Assembly: GCA_024639885.1 (NCBI GenBank)
Contig: JAHEGD010000008.1
Coordinates: 1-37,087, forward strand
Reading direction: 5' to 3'
DNA: 37,087 bases
From: Porticoccaceae bacterium
GTDB taxonomy: Bacteria; Pseudomonadota; Gammaproteobacteria; Pseudomonadales; Porticoccaceae
Part shown: positions 9,503-17,449 of the stretch, piece after piece
How the letters are laid out: each line of letters begins with the position of its first letter
Numbering within the stretch: the first letter of the stretch is position 1
The notes under the pieces: model-generated
Databases searched by the model: none
What the model was told of the DNA's origin: nothing
What the model saw: only the letters and a program-made list of their open reading frames with translations
Program-made: the position numbers and the translations under genes

Positions 9503-10306
9503 TCAATTGGCTGCTTTTCTCTGCGCGGTAACCATTTCGTAGGCGGCGTGGATCTCTTGGCTGCGCTCGGTCGCCAGCTTCACCATGTCGGCCGGCATCC
9601 CCTGGCCGATCAATTTGTCGGGGTGGTTCTCGCTAACCAGTTTGCGGTAGGCCTTTTTCAGCTCAGCATCGCTGGCCGACGAGTTGACCCCCAGCGCCTT
9701 GTAGGCGGTCGCCAAGGCGGCCGCACCGGTCGGCGCGCTACCGCCAGCGCCACTGCGCTGACCACTGCCAAATTGGGCTTGGGCCTGCACCATCTCAACC
9801 ATCCGGTCGAGCGCGGTGCGATTAAAACCGAGTTGCGCGGCGACACGGTAGAGCAGGTCGCGCTCGCTCTGGGCGAAGTGGCCGTCGGCCAGTGCCAGCG
9901 TCAACCAGTAGTTGAGCAGCTGTAACTTGAGCCGGTAGTGGTGGCGGGCGATGGCGGCAAACTGTGCGGCCAGCTCGACGCCGTCCACTTGGCCGGCGGC
10001 GCCGCGCTTAAAACAGTCGATCGCCACACGGCGGTGGTCGGCCGACAACCCCATGGCGACAATGATCGCCTCGGTGTGGGCCACTTCGGCTTCAGAGACG
10101 CGGCCGTCGCTCTTGGCCAGCTGCCCGGCGACGGTAAAAGTGGCCTCCAGAAAGCGCTCGTTGAGTGCGCGGCGGTGGCCGGGCGAGTTGAGCTCGCCAA
10201 CCCGCCACTTGTCATACTGGTGGCCAAAAAACACCCCAATTAGGGTGACAAACAGCCCGCCGGGCAGTGCGGCACCGATGATGCCTCCAATCAATTTACC
10301 AATCAC
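9503..10306 (-). CDS. djlA: Membrane-anchored DnaJ-type co-chaperone DjlA
   Basis: J-domain protein that stimulates the ATPase of DnaK at the cytoplasmic membrane. The 267-residue protein starts with a Gly-rich transmembrane segment (about 3-28, ending GHQYDKW), the hallmark dimerising anchor of DjlA. A TerB-like helical domain follows (about 50-185, with DGRVSEAE and DGHFAQSE motifs). A linker with Gly/Ser leads to the C-terminal J domain (about 205-265) with the essential HPD at 228-230. Start is GTG, chosen from the AAGGA ribosome site 6 nt upstream. It lies next to the translation operon but is separated by the tRNA promoter. Confidence 0.93.
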   Translation of the reverse strand: MIGKLIGGIIGAALPGGLFVTLIGVFFGHQYDKWRVGELNSPGHRRALNERFLEATFTVAGQLAKSDGRVSEAEVAHTEAIIVAMGLSADHRRVAIDCFKRGAAGQVDGVELAAQFAAIARHHYRLKLQLLNYWLTLALADGHFAQSERDLLYRVAAQLGFNRTALDRMVEMVQAQAQFGSGQRSGAGGSAPTGAAALATAYKALGVNSSASDAELKKAYRKLVSENHPDKLIGQGMPADMVKLATERSQEIHAAYEMVTAQRKAAN

Positions 10307-10350
10307 ACTCTATCCTTATAAAAGCTCTGCAAGGCGAGAGGGTAAACCAA

Positions 10351-11799
10351 TCAGTCGAACTGCAACAGCCCATCGTCGACCGGATCGACCGTCAGCATCT
10401 TTTTGTCGCTCGGGTAGTCCATCGTCACAACCCACGGGTAGCCATCGCCCTGGCGCGGCAGCTCGGCGTCGGCGCGGCGCACATAACCCGCTTGCAGCGC
10501 CCCCATCATCGACTGCGCGGTGCGCTGGCTGGGCAGCAGCCGCGGGGTGACCACGGCGGCGTTGCGCTCTTCCATCTCGGTGAACAACCTATAGAGATAG
10601 CGACTGACAATATCGACTTTGAGCGTCCACGCCGCGTTGATATAGCCAAACATCACCGCCGCGTTGGGCACCCCCTCGATCAGGGTGCTTTTGTAGAGCA
10701 TCCGCTGGTTGACGCGCAGCGGCTCGCCATCGACTGCAACCGCAATGTCGCCGAGCAGACGCAGGTTGAGCCCGGTCGCCGAGACCACGATATCGGCCGG
10801 CAGCTGCGCACCGCTAGCCAGTGCGATACCCTCGGCGGTAAACCGCTCAATCGTATCGGTTACCACCGCCGCGCGGCCGGCAGCAATCGCTTTAAAGATG
10901 TCGTTGTCGGGCACCGCGCAGAGCCGCTCGTCCCACGGGTTGTACGCCGGGGTAAAGTGCGCCTGTTGGATTTGTTCGCCAACCTGTTTGCGAACATTCC
11001 GCAACAAGAACCAGCGCAGCGAGCGCGGCGCCAACCGGCTCCAGCGGTAGAGCAGATGAGTGCGAAAAATATTCCAGCGCCGCGCTAAGCCAACGGCCCA
11101 CGCGGCTGGCAGCAGCGGCCGCAGCACGGCCAGCATGCGGTCTTTAATCGGCACCGAAAAGAAGAACGTTGGCGAGCGCTGCAACATCGTTACGCTGGCC
11201 GCCTGCTCGGCCATCGCCGGCACCAGCGTCACCGCGGTGGCGCCACTGCCGATAACCACCACCCGTTTGTCGCGCCAGTCGAGCTGCTCTGGCCAGTGCT
11301 GCGGGTGTACCAGCTGCCCGGCAAACTGCTCGGCGCCCGGGTAGTTGGGCAGGTAGCCTTGGTCGTAGCGGAAGTAGCCGGTGCAAAACAGCACAAACGG
11401 CGCGCTGTACTCCACCGGCTCGGCGCTACCGCTGTCGACTTGCAGCTGCCAGCGGCCGGCCTGGCTAGACCAAGCAGCGCTGGTCACAGCGCTGTTAAAA
11501 CGGATCAACTGGTCCAGCTGGTGCTGGCCCATCACCTCGCGCAGGTAGCTCTGAATGGCATCGCCTGGCGACAGTACTTTCTCGCCCTGCCACGGCCGAA
11601 AGCTATAACCGTAGCTGAGCATATCGGAGTCTGAGCGGACCCCGGGGTAGCGGAACAGGTCCCATGTACCGCCCGGGTTGGCGCGGCGCTCTAGCACCAG
11701 CACGCTTTTCTCCGGCATCAGCTGGGCAAACCAGCTGGCGGCGCCGATGCCGGCGACGCCGGCTCCGACGATGATAATGTCGCGCTCTATTGCGGCCAT
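10351..11799 (-). CDS. FAD-containing Baeyer-Villiger-type monooxygenase
   Basis: Probably inserts oxygen next to a ketone, or oxidises a heteroatom, using NADPH and bound FAD in the cytoplasm. The 482-residue protein has an N-terminal FAD dinucleotide motif (GAGVAG, 12-17), the Baeyer-Villiger fingerprint FxGxxxHxxxWP (FAGQLVHPQHWP, near 159-170) and a second dinucleotide motif for NADPH (GSGATA, near 181). The EthA-like segment GGTWDLFRYPGVRSDSDM is present. ATG follows GGGAGAGG. It may be cotranscribed with djlA (44 bp gap) and is divergent from the small asparaginase. Neighbouring hydrolase and CoA-degradation genes make a ketone-to-ester-to-acid route conceivable, but substrate is unknown. 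Confidence 0.88.
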   Translation of the reverse strand: MAAIERDIIIVGAGVAGIGAASWFAQLMPEKSVLVLERRANPGGTWDLFRYPGVRSDSDMLSYGYSFRPWQGEKVLSPGDAIQSYLREVMGQHQLDQLIRFNSAVTSAAWSSQAGRWQLQVDSGSAEPVEYSAPFVLFCTGYFRYDQGYLPNYPGAEQFAGQLVHPQHWPEQLDWRDKRVVVIGSGATAVTLVPAMAEQAASVTMLQRSPTFFFSVPIKDRMLAVLRPLLPAAWAVGLARRWNIFRTHLLYRWSRLAPRSLRWFLLRNVRKQVGEQIQQAHFTPAYNPWDERLCAVPDNDIFKAIAAGRAAVVTDTIERFTAEGIALASGAQLPADIVVSATGLNLRLLGDIAVAVDGEPLRVNQRMLYKSTLIEGVPNAAVMFGYINAAWTLKVDIVSRYLYRLFTEMEERNAAVVTPRLLPSQRTAQSMMGALQAGYVRRADAELPRQGDGYPWVVTMDYPSDKKMLTVDPVDDGLLQFD

Positions 11800-11817
11800 A
11801 CCTCTCCCTACGCTGCT

Positions 11818-11847
11818 GTGACAGCTTGTTATTGGTTGGCCTATACT
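11818..11847 (+). promoter_or_regulatory. Candidate promoter of the small asparaginase gene
   Basis: GTGACA (11818-11823, one mismatch to the -35 consensus), 18 bp, then TATACT (11842-11847, one mismatch to the -10). It lies 25 bp before the start codon in the 73-bp divergent gap. Confidence 0.4.
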
Positions 11848-11872
11848 GCCGCTCTACGCTTGGGGATGCCAG

Positions 11873-12355
11873 ATGCAGATTGAGCTGTTTACGACCGGTG
11901 GGACATTCGACAAGATTTATTTTGATGCGCTCAGCGAGTTCACTATCGGTGATCCGCAGGCGCCAAGCCTGCTGTTGGCGGCCAACACTAGCTGTGCCAT
12001 TGTGGTCACCGAGCTACTGCGCAAAGACAGCCTAGAACTGACCGAACAGGACCGCGCGCTGATCGCCGCGCGGGTCGCGGCCAGCGCCGCCGACCGGGTC
12101 ATCATCACCCACGGCACCGACACCATGGCCGAGACCGGCCGCGCCATTGCAGCCAGCGACAAAACCGTGGTGTTAGTTGGCGCCATGCAGCCGGCTGCTA
12201 TGCGCGACAGCGACGCCGCTTTTAACTTGGGCTTTGCCGTCGCCGCTGTGCAGCTGGCCGCCCCCGGGGTCTACATCGCCATGAACGGCGAGTTGCTGGT
12301 GGCCGCCCAGGCCCGCAAAGACCGCGACGCCAAACGCTTTATCGCCAGCGACTAA
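11873..12355 (+). CDS. Short single-domain asparaginase-like protein
   Basis: It matches only the N-terminal catalytic domain of bacterial type I/II asparaginases, which hydrolyse Asn (or Gln) to the acid and ammonia. In its 160 residues both threonine motifs are intact: TTGGTFDK (nucleophile Thr11 by analogy) and HGTDTM. GAMQPAAMRDSDAAFNL and a following Lys-rich segment that may supply the active-site lysine are also present. Classical enzymes are about 330 residues and complete the site with a C-terminal domain, absent here. The gene ends cleanly with a stop overlapping the convergent GntR gene by 4 bp, so this looks like a stable small family rather than a broken gene. No signal peptide, so cytoplasmic. 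Activity is uncertain. Confidence 0.85.
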   Translation: MQIELFTTGGTFDKIYFDALSEFTIGDPQAPSLLLAANTSCAIVVTELLRKDSLELTEQDRALIAARVAASAADRVIITHGTDTMAETGRAIAASDKTVVLVGAMQPAAMRDSDAAFNLGFAVAAVQLAAPGVYIAMNGELLVAAQARKDRDAKRFIASD

Positions 12356-13125
12356 CCGAGCTCGACATCCAGCTGGTACTGGAAGTAATCCGGGTTGTAT
12401 TTAATCGTCAGCAGGTCTACCAGCTGCTCGCCCACCGCGCGGTCGTAGGTGCGCCGCACCATCTGCAGCATCGGCGCCCCCGCGGCCATGTCCATCAGCG
12501 CTGCCACCTCTTCGCTGGCAGCGATCGCGCTCAGGGTCTGGGTAACATGGGTCATGCCCAGCCCGCGCTCGCGAAAGTAGGTTAACCGCGGGGTAGCCGC
12601 CAAGGTTGCCAAATCATCCGGTGCCGGCACCCCGCGGGTCCAACTCTCGTAGTAGCCAAACCGCGCGCCATCGCACTGGCGAACGCGGCGCAGGTGCAGC
12701 GCGGTCTCGCCATCGGCCAGCCCCAGCTCGTCGCGCACCTGTTGCGGCGGCACCTGCTTGGCGCTCTCCAGTATCACCGCGGTCGAGTTGGCGGCCATCG
12801 TCTCGATCTCTTCCAGCACACCGACCAACGGCACATCGAGCGGGTTGGGGCGGTAGCGGTAGACGACATGGGTACCGCGGCCGCGCTGGCGCGCCACCAG
12901 CCCGCCGGCAGAGAGCTCGTCCATCGCCCGTTTGGCAGTGATCCGCGACACCCCAAACGCCTGTGACAGCTGCTCTTCGGTGGGCAGCCGGTCGCCGTAG
13001 CTAAAGGTGCCGTTGAGTATTCGCGTCTTTAGTAGCGAGAACAGCTGGTGGTAGAGCGGCGTGGGCGTATCACCGCGCAAACTGGCGCGCTGCTCGGGGG
13101 TAAACAGGTGGTTTATAGAGTGCAT
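12352..13125 (-). CDS. GntR-family transcriptional regulator, HutC/UTRA type
   Basis: DNA-binding regulator of 257 residues. The N-terminal winged helix-turn-helix (about 22-90) is clear: PLYHQLFSLLKTRILNGTFSYGDRLPTEEQLSQAFGVSRITAKRAMDEL, then GLVARQRGRGTHV. The rest (about 105-250) has the length and pattern of a UTRA effector domain (TYFRERGLGMTHVTQTLSA, VRRTYDRAVGEQLVDLLTIKYNPDYFQYQLDV), which in this family binds small metabolites such as urocanate or amino sugars. It is divergent from the flavin reductase gene. A 26-bp palindrome in the 210-bp gap is a candidate operator. The ligand is unknown. Confidence 0.9.
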   Translation of the reverse strand: MHSINHLFTPEQRASLRGDTPTPLYHQLFSLLKTRILNGTFSYGDRLPTEEQLSQAFGVSRITAKRAMDELSAGGLVARQRGRGTHVVYRYRPNPLDVPLVGVLEEIETMAANSTAVILESAKQVPPQQVRDELGLADGETALHLRRVRQCDGARFGYYESWTRGVPAPDDLATLAATPRLTYFRERGLGMTHVTQTLSAIAASEEVAALMDMAAGAPMLQMVRRTYDRAVGEQLVDLLTIKYNPDYFQYQLDVELG

Positions 13126-13167
13126 GACAGGCCTATGGTGACTGGGTTGCTACGCTGATTGCCGCAA

Positions 13168-13193
13168 CAAATGACATAATGATATAACATTTG
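13168..13193. promoter_or_regulatory. 26-bp palindrome, candidate GntR operator
   Basis: Perfect 6-bp outer arms CAAATG (13168-13173) and CATTTG (13188-13193), plus symmetric inner ATA/TAT triplets (13176-13178, 13183-13185), lie in the divergent gap between the GntR gene and the flavin reductase. The site is strikingly A+T-rich against the local background. It sits 43 bp upstream of the GntR start, a good place for autoregulation. Confidence 0.5.
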
Positions 13194-13335
13194 CTTGGGC
13201 AGGCCAAGGGCGGCTGCCACGCCGCACTTGCCCGGCTCTGTACGCCGCCGCCGGGCTCGCGTAGACTGCCGGTTCGCCGACGTTGGCCACACGACTGGCC
13301 TGCGCACTCCACCCCATTCAACACGGTAAATCACC

Positions 13336-13827
13336 ATGTCAAACGCCATCGACGGCCAACAATTTCGCCAACTGATGGGCCGCTACCCGACCGGTGTCGC
13401 GATCATCGCCGCCCAAGATGCCAACGGCAAACTGCACGGGTTGACCGTCGGCTCGTTCACCTCGATCTCATTAGAGCCCTGCTTGGTAGGCTTCTTCCCG
13501 GGGGTTAACTCGGCCAGCTGGAACGCCATGCAGGATGTCACCCGCTTTTCGGTCAGCGTATTAAGCGCAGACCAAGAGGCAATTTGCGGCGCGTTTGCCC
13601 GCTCGGGTGAAGATAAGTTCGCCAATGTCGGCTACACCCTAAGCGAGCTGGGCAACCCGCTGATCGACGACGCGGTGCTGTGGATCGAATGCGACCGCCA
13701 CTCGGTCATCGAGGCCGGCGACCACCTGCTGGTGATGGGCGAAGTCCAACGCATCGCCGGCGGCCCCGCCCAGCAACCGATGATCTTCTGCCAGGGCGGT
13801 TACCCACAGCTCAATATCGGCAGTTAA
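13336..13827 (+). CDS. Flavin reductase-like FMN-binding protein
   Basis: Likely NAD(P)H:flavin oxidoreductase that supplies reduced FMN or FAD to a two-component monooxygenase. The 163-residue protein has the family core: LMGRYPTGVAIIAAQD at the start, the LTVGSFTSISLEPCLVGF flavin-binding segment, SVSVLSADQEAICGAFA, and the HLLVMGEVQRI strand near the end. No matching flavin-dependent oxygenase subunit is adjacent, because the nearby Baeyer-Villiger-type enzyme is a one-component type. The partner is probably elsewhere. It is divergent from, and perhaps controlled by, the GntR regulator. Confidence 0.88.
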   Translation: MSNAIDGQQFRQLMGRYPTGVAIIAAQDANGKLHGLTVGSFTSISLEPCLVGFFPGVNSASWNAMQDVTRFSVSVLSADQEAICGAFARSGEDKFANVGYTLSELGNPLIDDAVLWIECDRHSVIEAGDHLLVMGEVQRIAGGPAQQPMIFCQGGYPQLNIGS

Positions 13828-13872
13828 CTGCGGTAGCTGGGGAAAAGCACCTTTACAGGGGCCGTACTAATC

Positions 13873-14772
13873 TCAACACGCCGCCAGTTGCGCGGCCAAC
13901 TCGGCCAGTACCTGCTCGCGGGCACTGCCGGCCGTCGGGCTGAGCGCGCCCAGCGACAGAAAGCCGTGTGGCTGCTGCGCGCAGTTGATGTTGCGCACCG
14001 CCACCCCGGCCGCAACCAACCGCTCGGCGTAAGCCGCCCCCTCATCGCGCAGTACGTCTAAGTCAGCAGTCACCAACTGTGTGGCTGGCAGGCCAGCCAG
14101 ATCGGTCGCCAGCAGCGGCGAGACCGTCGCACAACTGGCGTCGCCATCGGCGCCCAGATACTGCTGTTTAAACCACGCCATATCGGTGGCGCGCAAACCC
14201 GGGCCGGCGGCAAACTGTTGGTAGGAGCCGCTGGCCATATCGGCGATATTGGTCACTGGGTACCAGAGCACCTGCAGGGCAATGGTGGGGCCGCCGCGGT
14301 CGCGCGCCAGCTGCGCGACTACCGCCGCCAAATTACCGCCGGCGCTGTCGCCGGCCACCACCAACCGGGCGGCGTCGCCGCCGAGCTGGCCGGCAGAGTC
14401 AGCCGCCCACTGCAGCGCCGCATAGGCGTCATCGACAGCGGCCGGGTGCCGGTGCTCTGGGGCCAGCCGGTAGTCGACCGACACCACAATGCAGTTGGCG
14501 GCCAGCGCCAGCTGGCGGACCAGTGCATCGTGGGTATTGGGGCTGCCTATCACCCAGCCACCGCCGTGATAGAACACCACCAGCGGCAAGCCCTGCTCCG
14601 CGCTCGGCCAGTAAACGCGCCGCGCCGGCAGCTCGCCCTCGGCAGGTAACGACTCGACGCGGTGCAGCGGTAGCGCCGGCTCTGCTCCGGCGAGCCCTTC
14701 AAAGTAAAGCCGCAGATCGCTGAGCGGTACGCTGTCTAACTCCGGTATCTCAACCGCAGGCTGATCACTCAT
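13873..14772 (-). CDS. Alpha/beta hydrolase, hormone-sensitive-lipase (HSL) type esterase
   Basis: Serine esterase that probably cleaves short or medium carboxylic esters or lactones. In the 299-residue form, the oxyanion motif HGGGW is at 69-73, the nucleophile Ser143 lies in GDSAGG, and the acid and base are likely the Asp of TADLDVLRDEG and the His of QQPHGF near the C-terminus. The motif set and length place it in the HSL (family IV) group. No signal peptide. The ATG at 14772 is preferred because AGAGAAGAG lies 7 nt upstream; a TTG two codons earlier lacks support. It sits after the thiolase gene with a 30-bp gap and is probably the last gene of the beta-oxidation operon. Confidence 0.9.
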   Translation of the reverse strand: MSDQPAVEIPELDSVPLSDLRLYFEGLAGAEPALPLHRVESLPAEGELPARRVYWPSAEQGLPLVVFYHGGGWVIGSPNTHDALVRQLALAANCIVVSVDYRLAPEHRHPAAVDDAYAALQWAADSAGQLGGDAARLVVAGDSAGGNLAAVVAQLARDRGGPTIALQVLWYPVTNIADMASGSYQQFAAGPGLRATDMAWFKQQYLGADGDASCATVSPLLATDLAGLPATQLVTADLDVLRDEGAAYAERLVAAGVAVRNINCAQQPHGFLSLGALSPTAGSAREQVLAELAAQLAAC

Positions 14773-14802
14773 AGGCAAACTCTTCTCTGTATAAAGGTGC
14801 GG

Positions 14803-15993
14803 TTACAGTACCTCAAACAGACCTGCAGCACCCATACCACCGCCCACGCACATGGTCACCACCACGTACTTGACGCCGCGGCGACGGCCTTCAAGCAGGG
14901 CGTGCATAATCATCCGCGCGCCGCTCATGCCGTACGGGTGGCCAATAGAGATAGCACCGCCGTTGACATTGAGCTTATCCGCCGGGATACCGAGTTGATC
15001 GCGGCAGTAGATCACCTGCACAGCGAACGCCTCGTTGAGCTCCCATAGCCCGATATCGCTCATCTTCAGGCCGGCATTTTTTAGCAGCTTGGGTATAGCG
15101 AATACCGGGCCGATACCCATCTCGTCGGGCTCACAACCGGCCACCGCCATACCGCGATAGGCGCCCAGTGGGGCCAGACCGCGCTCGGCCGCCTGCTGGC
15201 TGTCCATCAGCACCAGCGCTGCCGCTCCGTCGGAGAGCTGCGAGGCGTTGCCGGCGGTAATAGAGCCGCCCTCGCGGACTGCGCGCAAGCCACTCAGCGA
15301 CTCTAGGCTGGTCTCGGGGCGGTTGCCCTCGTCGGCGGTCAGCTCAACGTGGCGGCTGGATATCTCGCCAGTCGCTTTGTCGGCCACCAGCTGAATGGCG
15401 CTGGCCGGCACAATCTCGTCGGCAAACAGGCCGGCGGCCTGCGCCGCGGCAGTGCGCTGCTGCGAGCTCAACGCATACTCATCTTGCGCTTGGCGAGAGA
15501 TCTGGTAGCGGTTGGCGACCACCTCGGCGGTGTCGAGCATCGGCATGTGAATGTTCGGTGAGTTGGCGACCGCCTTGGGGTCGGCTACCCGCGCCAAGTT
15601 CATCTTGTCGTTCTGCACCAGGCTGATCGACTCACAACCACCGGCAACTACCGCGCTCATGCCGTCACAGATAATCTGTTTGGCGGCGGTGGCAACCGTC
15701 ATTAAACCCGATGAGCACTGGCGGTCGATACTCATACCCGAGACGCTCGTCGGTAGGCCAGAGGCGAGCGCAACTTGGCGACCCAGGTTAGCTGCTTGGC
15801 TGCCCTGCTGGAGCGATGCCCCCCAGATGCAGTCGTCAATATCGCTGCCGGCCAGTCCGGCGCGGGCCACGGCGGCCTCAACCGCAAACGACGAGAGACT
15901 CGGCGCTTCTAGGTTGTTGAAGGCACCGCGGTAGGCGCGGCCAATTGGGGTACGCGCAACAGAGACGATGACCGCCTGGCGTGACGCGCTCAT
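14803..15993 (-). CDS. Thiolase (acetyl-CoA acyltransferase type)
   Basis: Catalyses thiolytic cleavage of 3-oxoacyl-CoA with CoA, the last step of beta-oxidation, or the reverse condensation. The 396-residue length is standard. The three catalytic positions are visible: Cys93 in DRQCSSG, His352 in IGHPYGMSG and Cys382 in MCVGGGMG. The start ATG overlaps the upstream dehydrogenase stop (ATGA), so translation is coupled. Family context and the operon point to the degradative role. Confidence 0.94.
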   Translation of the reverse strand: MSASRQAVIVSVARTPIGRAYRGAFNNLEAPSLSSFAVEAAVARAGLAGSDIDDCIWGASLQQGSQAANLGRQVALASGLPTSVSGMSIDRQCSSGLMTVATAAKQIICDGMSAVVAGGCESISLVQNDKMNLARVADPKAVANSPNIHMPMLDTAEVVANRYQISRQAQDEYALSSQQRTAAAQAAGLFADEIVPASAIQLVADKATGEISSRHVELTADEGNRPETSLESLSGLRAVREGGSITAGNASQLSDGAAALVLMDSQQAAERGLAPLGAYRGMAVAGCEPDEMGIGPVFAIPKLLKNAGLKMSDIGLWELNEAFAVQVIYCRDQLGIPADKLNVNGGAISIGHPYGMSGARMIMHALLEGRRRGVKYVVVTMCVGGGMGAAGLFEVL

Positions 15994-16919
15994 TGCTCAC
16001 CGCCTTGCTGGCTCTGCAGGTAGGCCATCGCTTTGCCGACGAATTTCTCGGTCTGCTGGAAGCCGCCAATCAGCACTGCTTGGTTGCTGGTGTCGACAAT
16101 GCCGTCCCAGTGGGCCACCACCTGCTCGGGGGTCTGGTCTGCCAGCGGCAGGTAGATACCGTCGGTCTCGTAGATTTTAGTCGAGGCGTATCCGCCGCCC
16201 CCGGCACACAGGATAGTGCGGTTGGGCGCATCTTTGTGGCACAGCACCAGTGCGCCGGCGGTTACCGACGATGGCGTCAGGGTGTCGATCACCTCTTGCG
16301 GTACCAGCCCTTCGAGCATACGGGTGCCGGCAGTCGGCGCCAGCGCATTGACCTGAATGTTGTTTTTCTCGCCTTCAATCACCAGCGTGTTCATCAGCCC
16401 GAGCACCGCCATTTTGCCGGCACCGTAGTTGGTTTGGCCAAAGTTGCCGTACATACCAGACGACGAAGTGGTCATCACAATGCGGCCGTAGTTCTGCGCT
16501 TTCATGATATCCCAGACCGCTTTACAGCAGTTGACCGAGCCCATCAGGTGCACGTCGATAATCAGCTTGAACTCATCCAAGCTCATCTTGGAGAAGCTCT
16601 TGTCGCGCAGGATACCGGCGTTGTTGATCAAGATATCAACGCGGCCCCACTTGGCCATCGCCTGGTCGACCATGTCTTGCACTTCGGCAAAGTTGGTGAC
16701 GTTGGCACCGTGCGCGAGCGCTTCGCCACCCATCGCTTCAATCTCTGCCACCACGCTGCGCGCCGCTTCCGACGAGGCGCCGCTGCCGTCTACCGCCGAG
16801 CCGAGGTCATTGATGACCACTTTGGCGCCGCGCCGGGCCAGCTCTAGCGCGTGTGATTTACCCAGGCCGTTACCGGCACCCGTTACAATGGCCACTTGGC
16901 CGTCAAATCGAATCGACAT
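15990..16919 (-). CDS. SDR resembling the (3R)-hydroxyacyl-CoA dehydrogenase part of MFE-2
   Basis: Likely oxidises (3R)-3-hydroxyacyl-CoA with NAD+. The 309-residue protein has TGAGNGLG (13-20), NNAGILRD and YGxGK near residue 164. The segments [29 protein letters not shown] and VQVNALAP-like text ([14 protein letters not shown]) closely resemble the dehydrogenase unit of peroxisomal multifunctional enzyme type 2. The C-terminal extension beyond a 250-residue SDR ([14 protein letters not shown]) is also typical of that group. Next to the MaoC-type hydratase it would reconstitute a split MFE-2. ATG follows AGAGGAA. Confidence 0.88.
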   Translation of the reverse strand: MSIRFDGQVAIVTGAGNGLGKSHALELARRGAKVVINDLGSAVDGSGASSEAARSVVAEIEAMGGEALAHGANVTNFAEVQDMVDQAMAKWGRVDILINNAGILRDKSFSKMSLDEFKLIIDVHLMGSVNCCKAVWDIMKAQNYGRIVMTTSSSGMYGNFGQTNYGAGKMAVLGLMNTLVIEGEKNNIQVNALAPTAGTRMLEGLVPQEVIDTLTPSSVTAGALVLCHKDAPNRTILCAGGGGYASTKIYETDGIYLPLADQTPEQVVAHWDGIVDTSNQAVLIGGFQQTEKFVGKAMAYLQSQQGGEQ

Positions 16920-16966
16920 TATTTTTCCTCTTATCAGTTAGTCTGTTTTTTGGTGTGTAGCGGCGT

Positions 16967-17425
16967 TTACTTAACCATCATCATGGTCAGCCAGGTGGCG
17001 ATCAGGGCCGGCTTCTCGCCGCCCTCGATCTCGACCGCGATCTCAGTTTTAAACATAAACTGGCCGGGCTGCTTCTCGACGATATCAATGATCTTTGACT
17101 GCGCGCGCACCCGGCTATCGACCGCCACCGGCGCCAAGAAGCGCACCGAATCAAAGCCGTAGTTAACCCCCATGTAGACCCCTTCAACATTGAGGCCAAA
17201 GCTCTCGGCAAAGTGCGACAGCAGCGACAGGGTTAAAAAACCGTGGGCGATGGTGCCGCCAAACGGCGTGTTGGCAGCAGCCACCGGGTCTATGTGGATA
17301 AACTGGTGGTCTAGAGTGGCGTCGGCAAACTGGTTGATCTGCTCTTGGGTCACCGTGTGCCAGTGGGTCGGCGGCGCTTGGTAGCCGATAAAACTCAGCA
17401 CATCAGTCTTGGCAATCTTGTTCAT
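16967..17425 (-). CDS. MaoC-family (R)-specific enoyl-CoA hydratase
   Basis: Hot-dog-fold hydratase, probably adding water to trans-2-enoyl-CoA to give the (3R)-hydroxy product. The 152-residue protein has the catalytic dyad pattern of this family, Asp39 and His44 in TLDHQFIHIDP, followed by FGGTIAHGFLTLSL. Its product stereochemistry matches the (3R)-type dehydrogenase encoded 47 bp downstream. A GAGGAA ribosome site precedes the ATG. It is the second gene of the beta-oxidation operon. Confidence 0.92.
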   Translation of the reverse strand: MNKIAKTDVLSFIGYQAPPTHWHTVTQEQINQFADATLDHQFIHIDPVAAANTPFGGTIAHGFLTLSLLSHFAESFGLNVEGVYMGVNYGFDSVRFLAPVAVDSRVRAQSKIIDIVEKQPGQFMFKTEIAVEIEGGEKPALIATWLTMMMVK

Positions 17426-17449
17426 TGGGTGTTCCTCAGTTGCGGTGGT

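Noticed and set aside
11790-12035. Upstream plus-strand frame overlapping the asparaginase start
   Set aside because: It is in a different frame from the asparaginase motifs and has no recognisable product; the ATG at 11873 explains the region.
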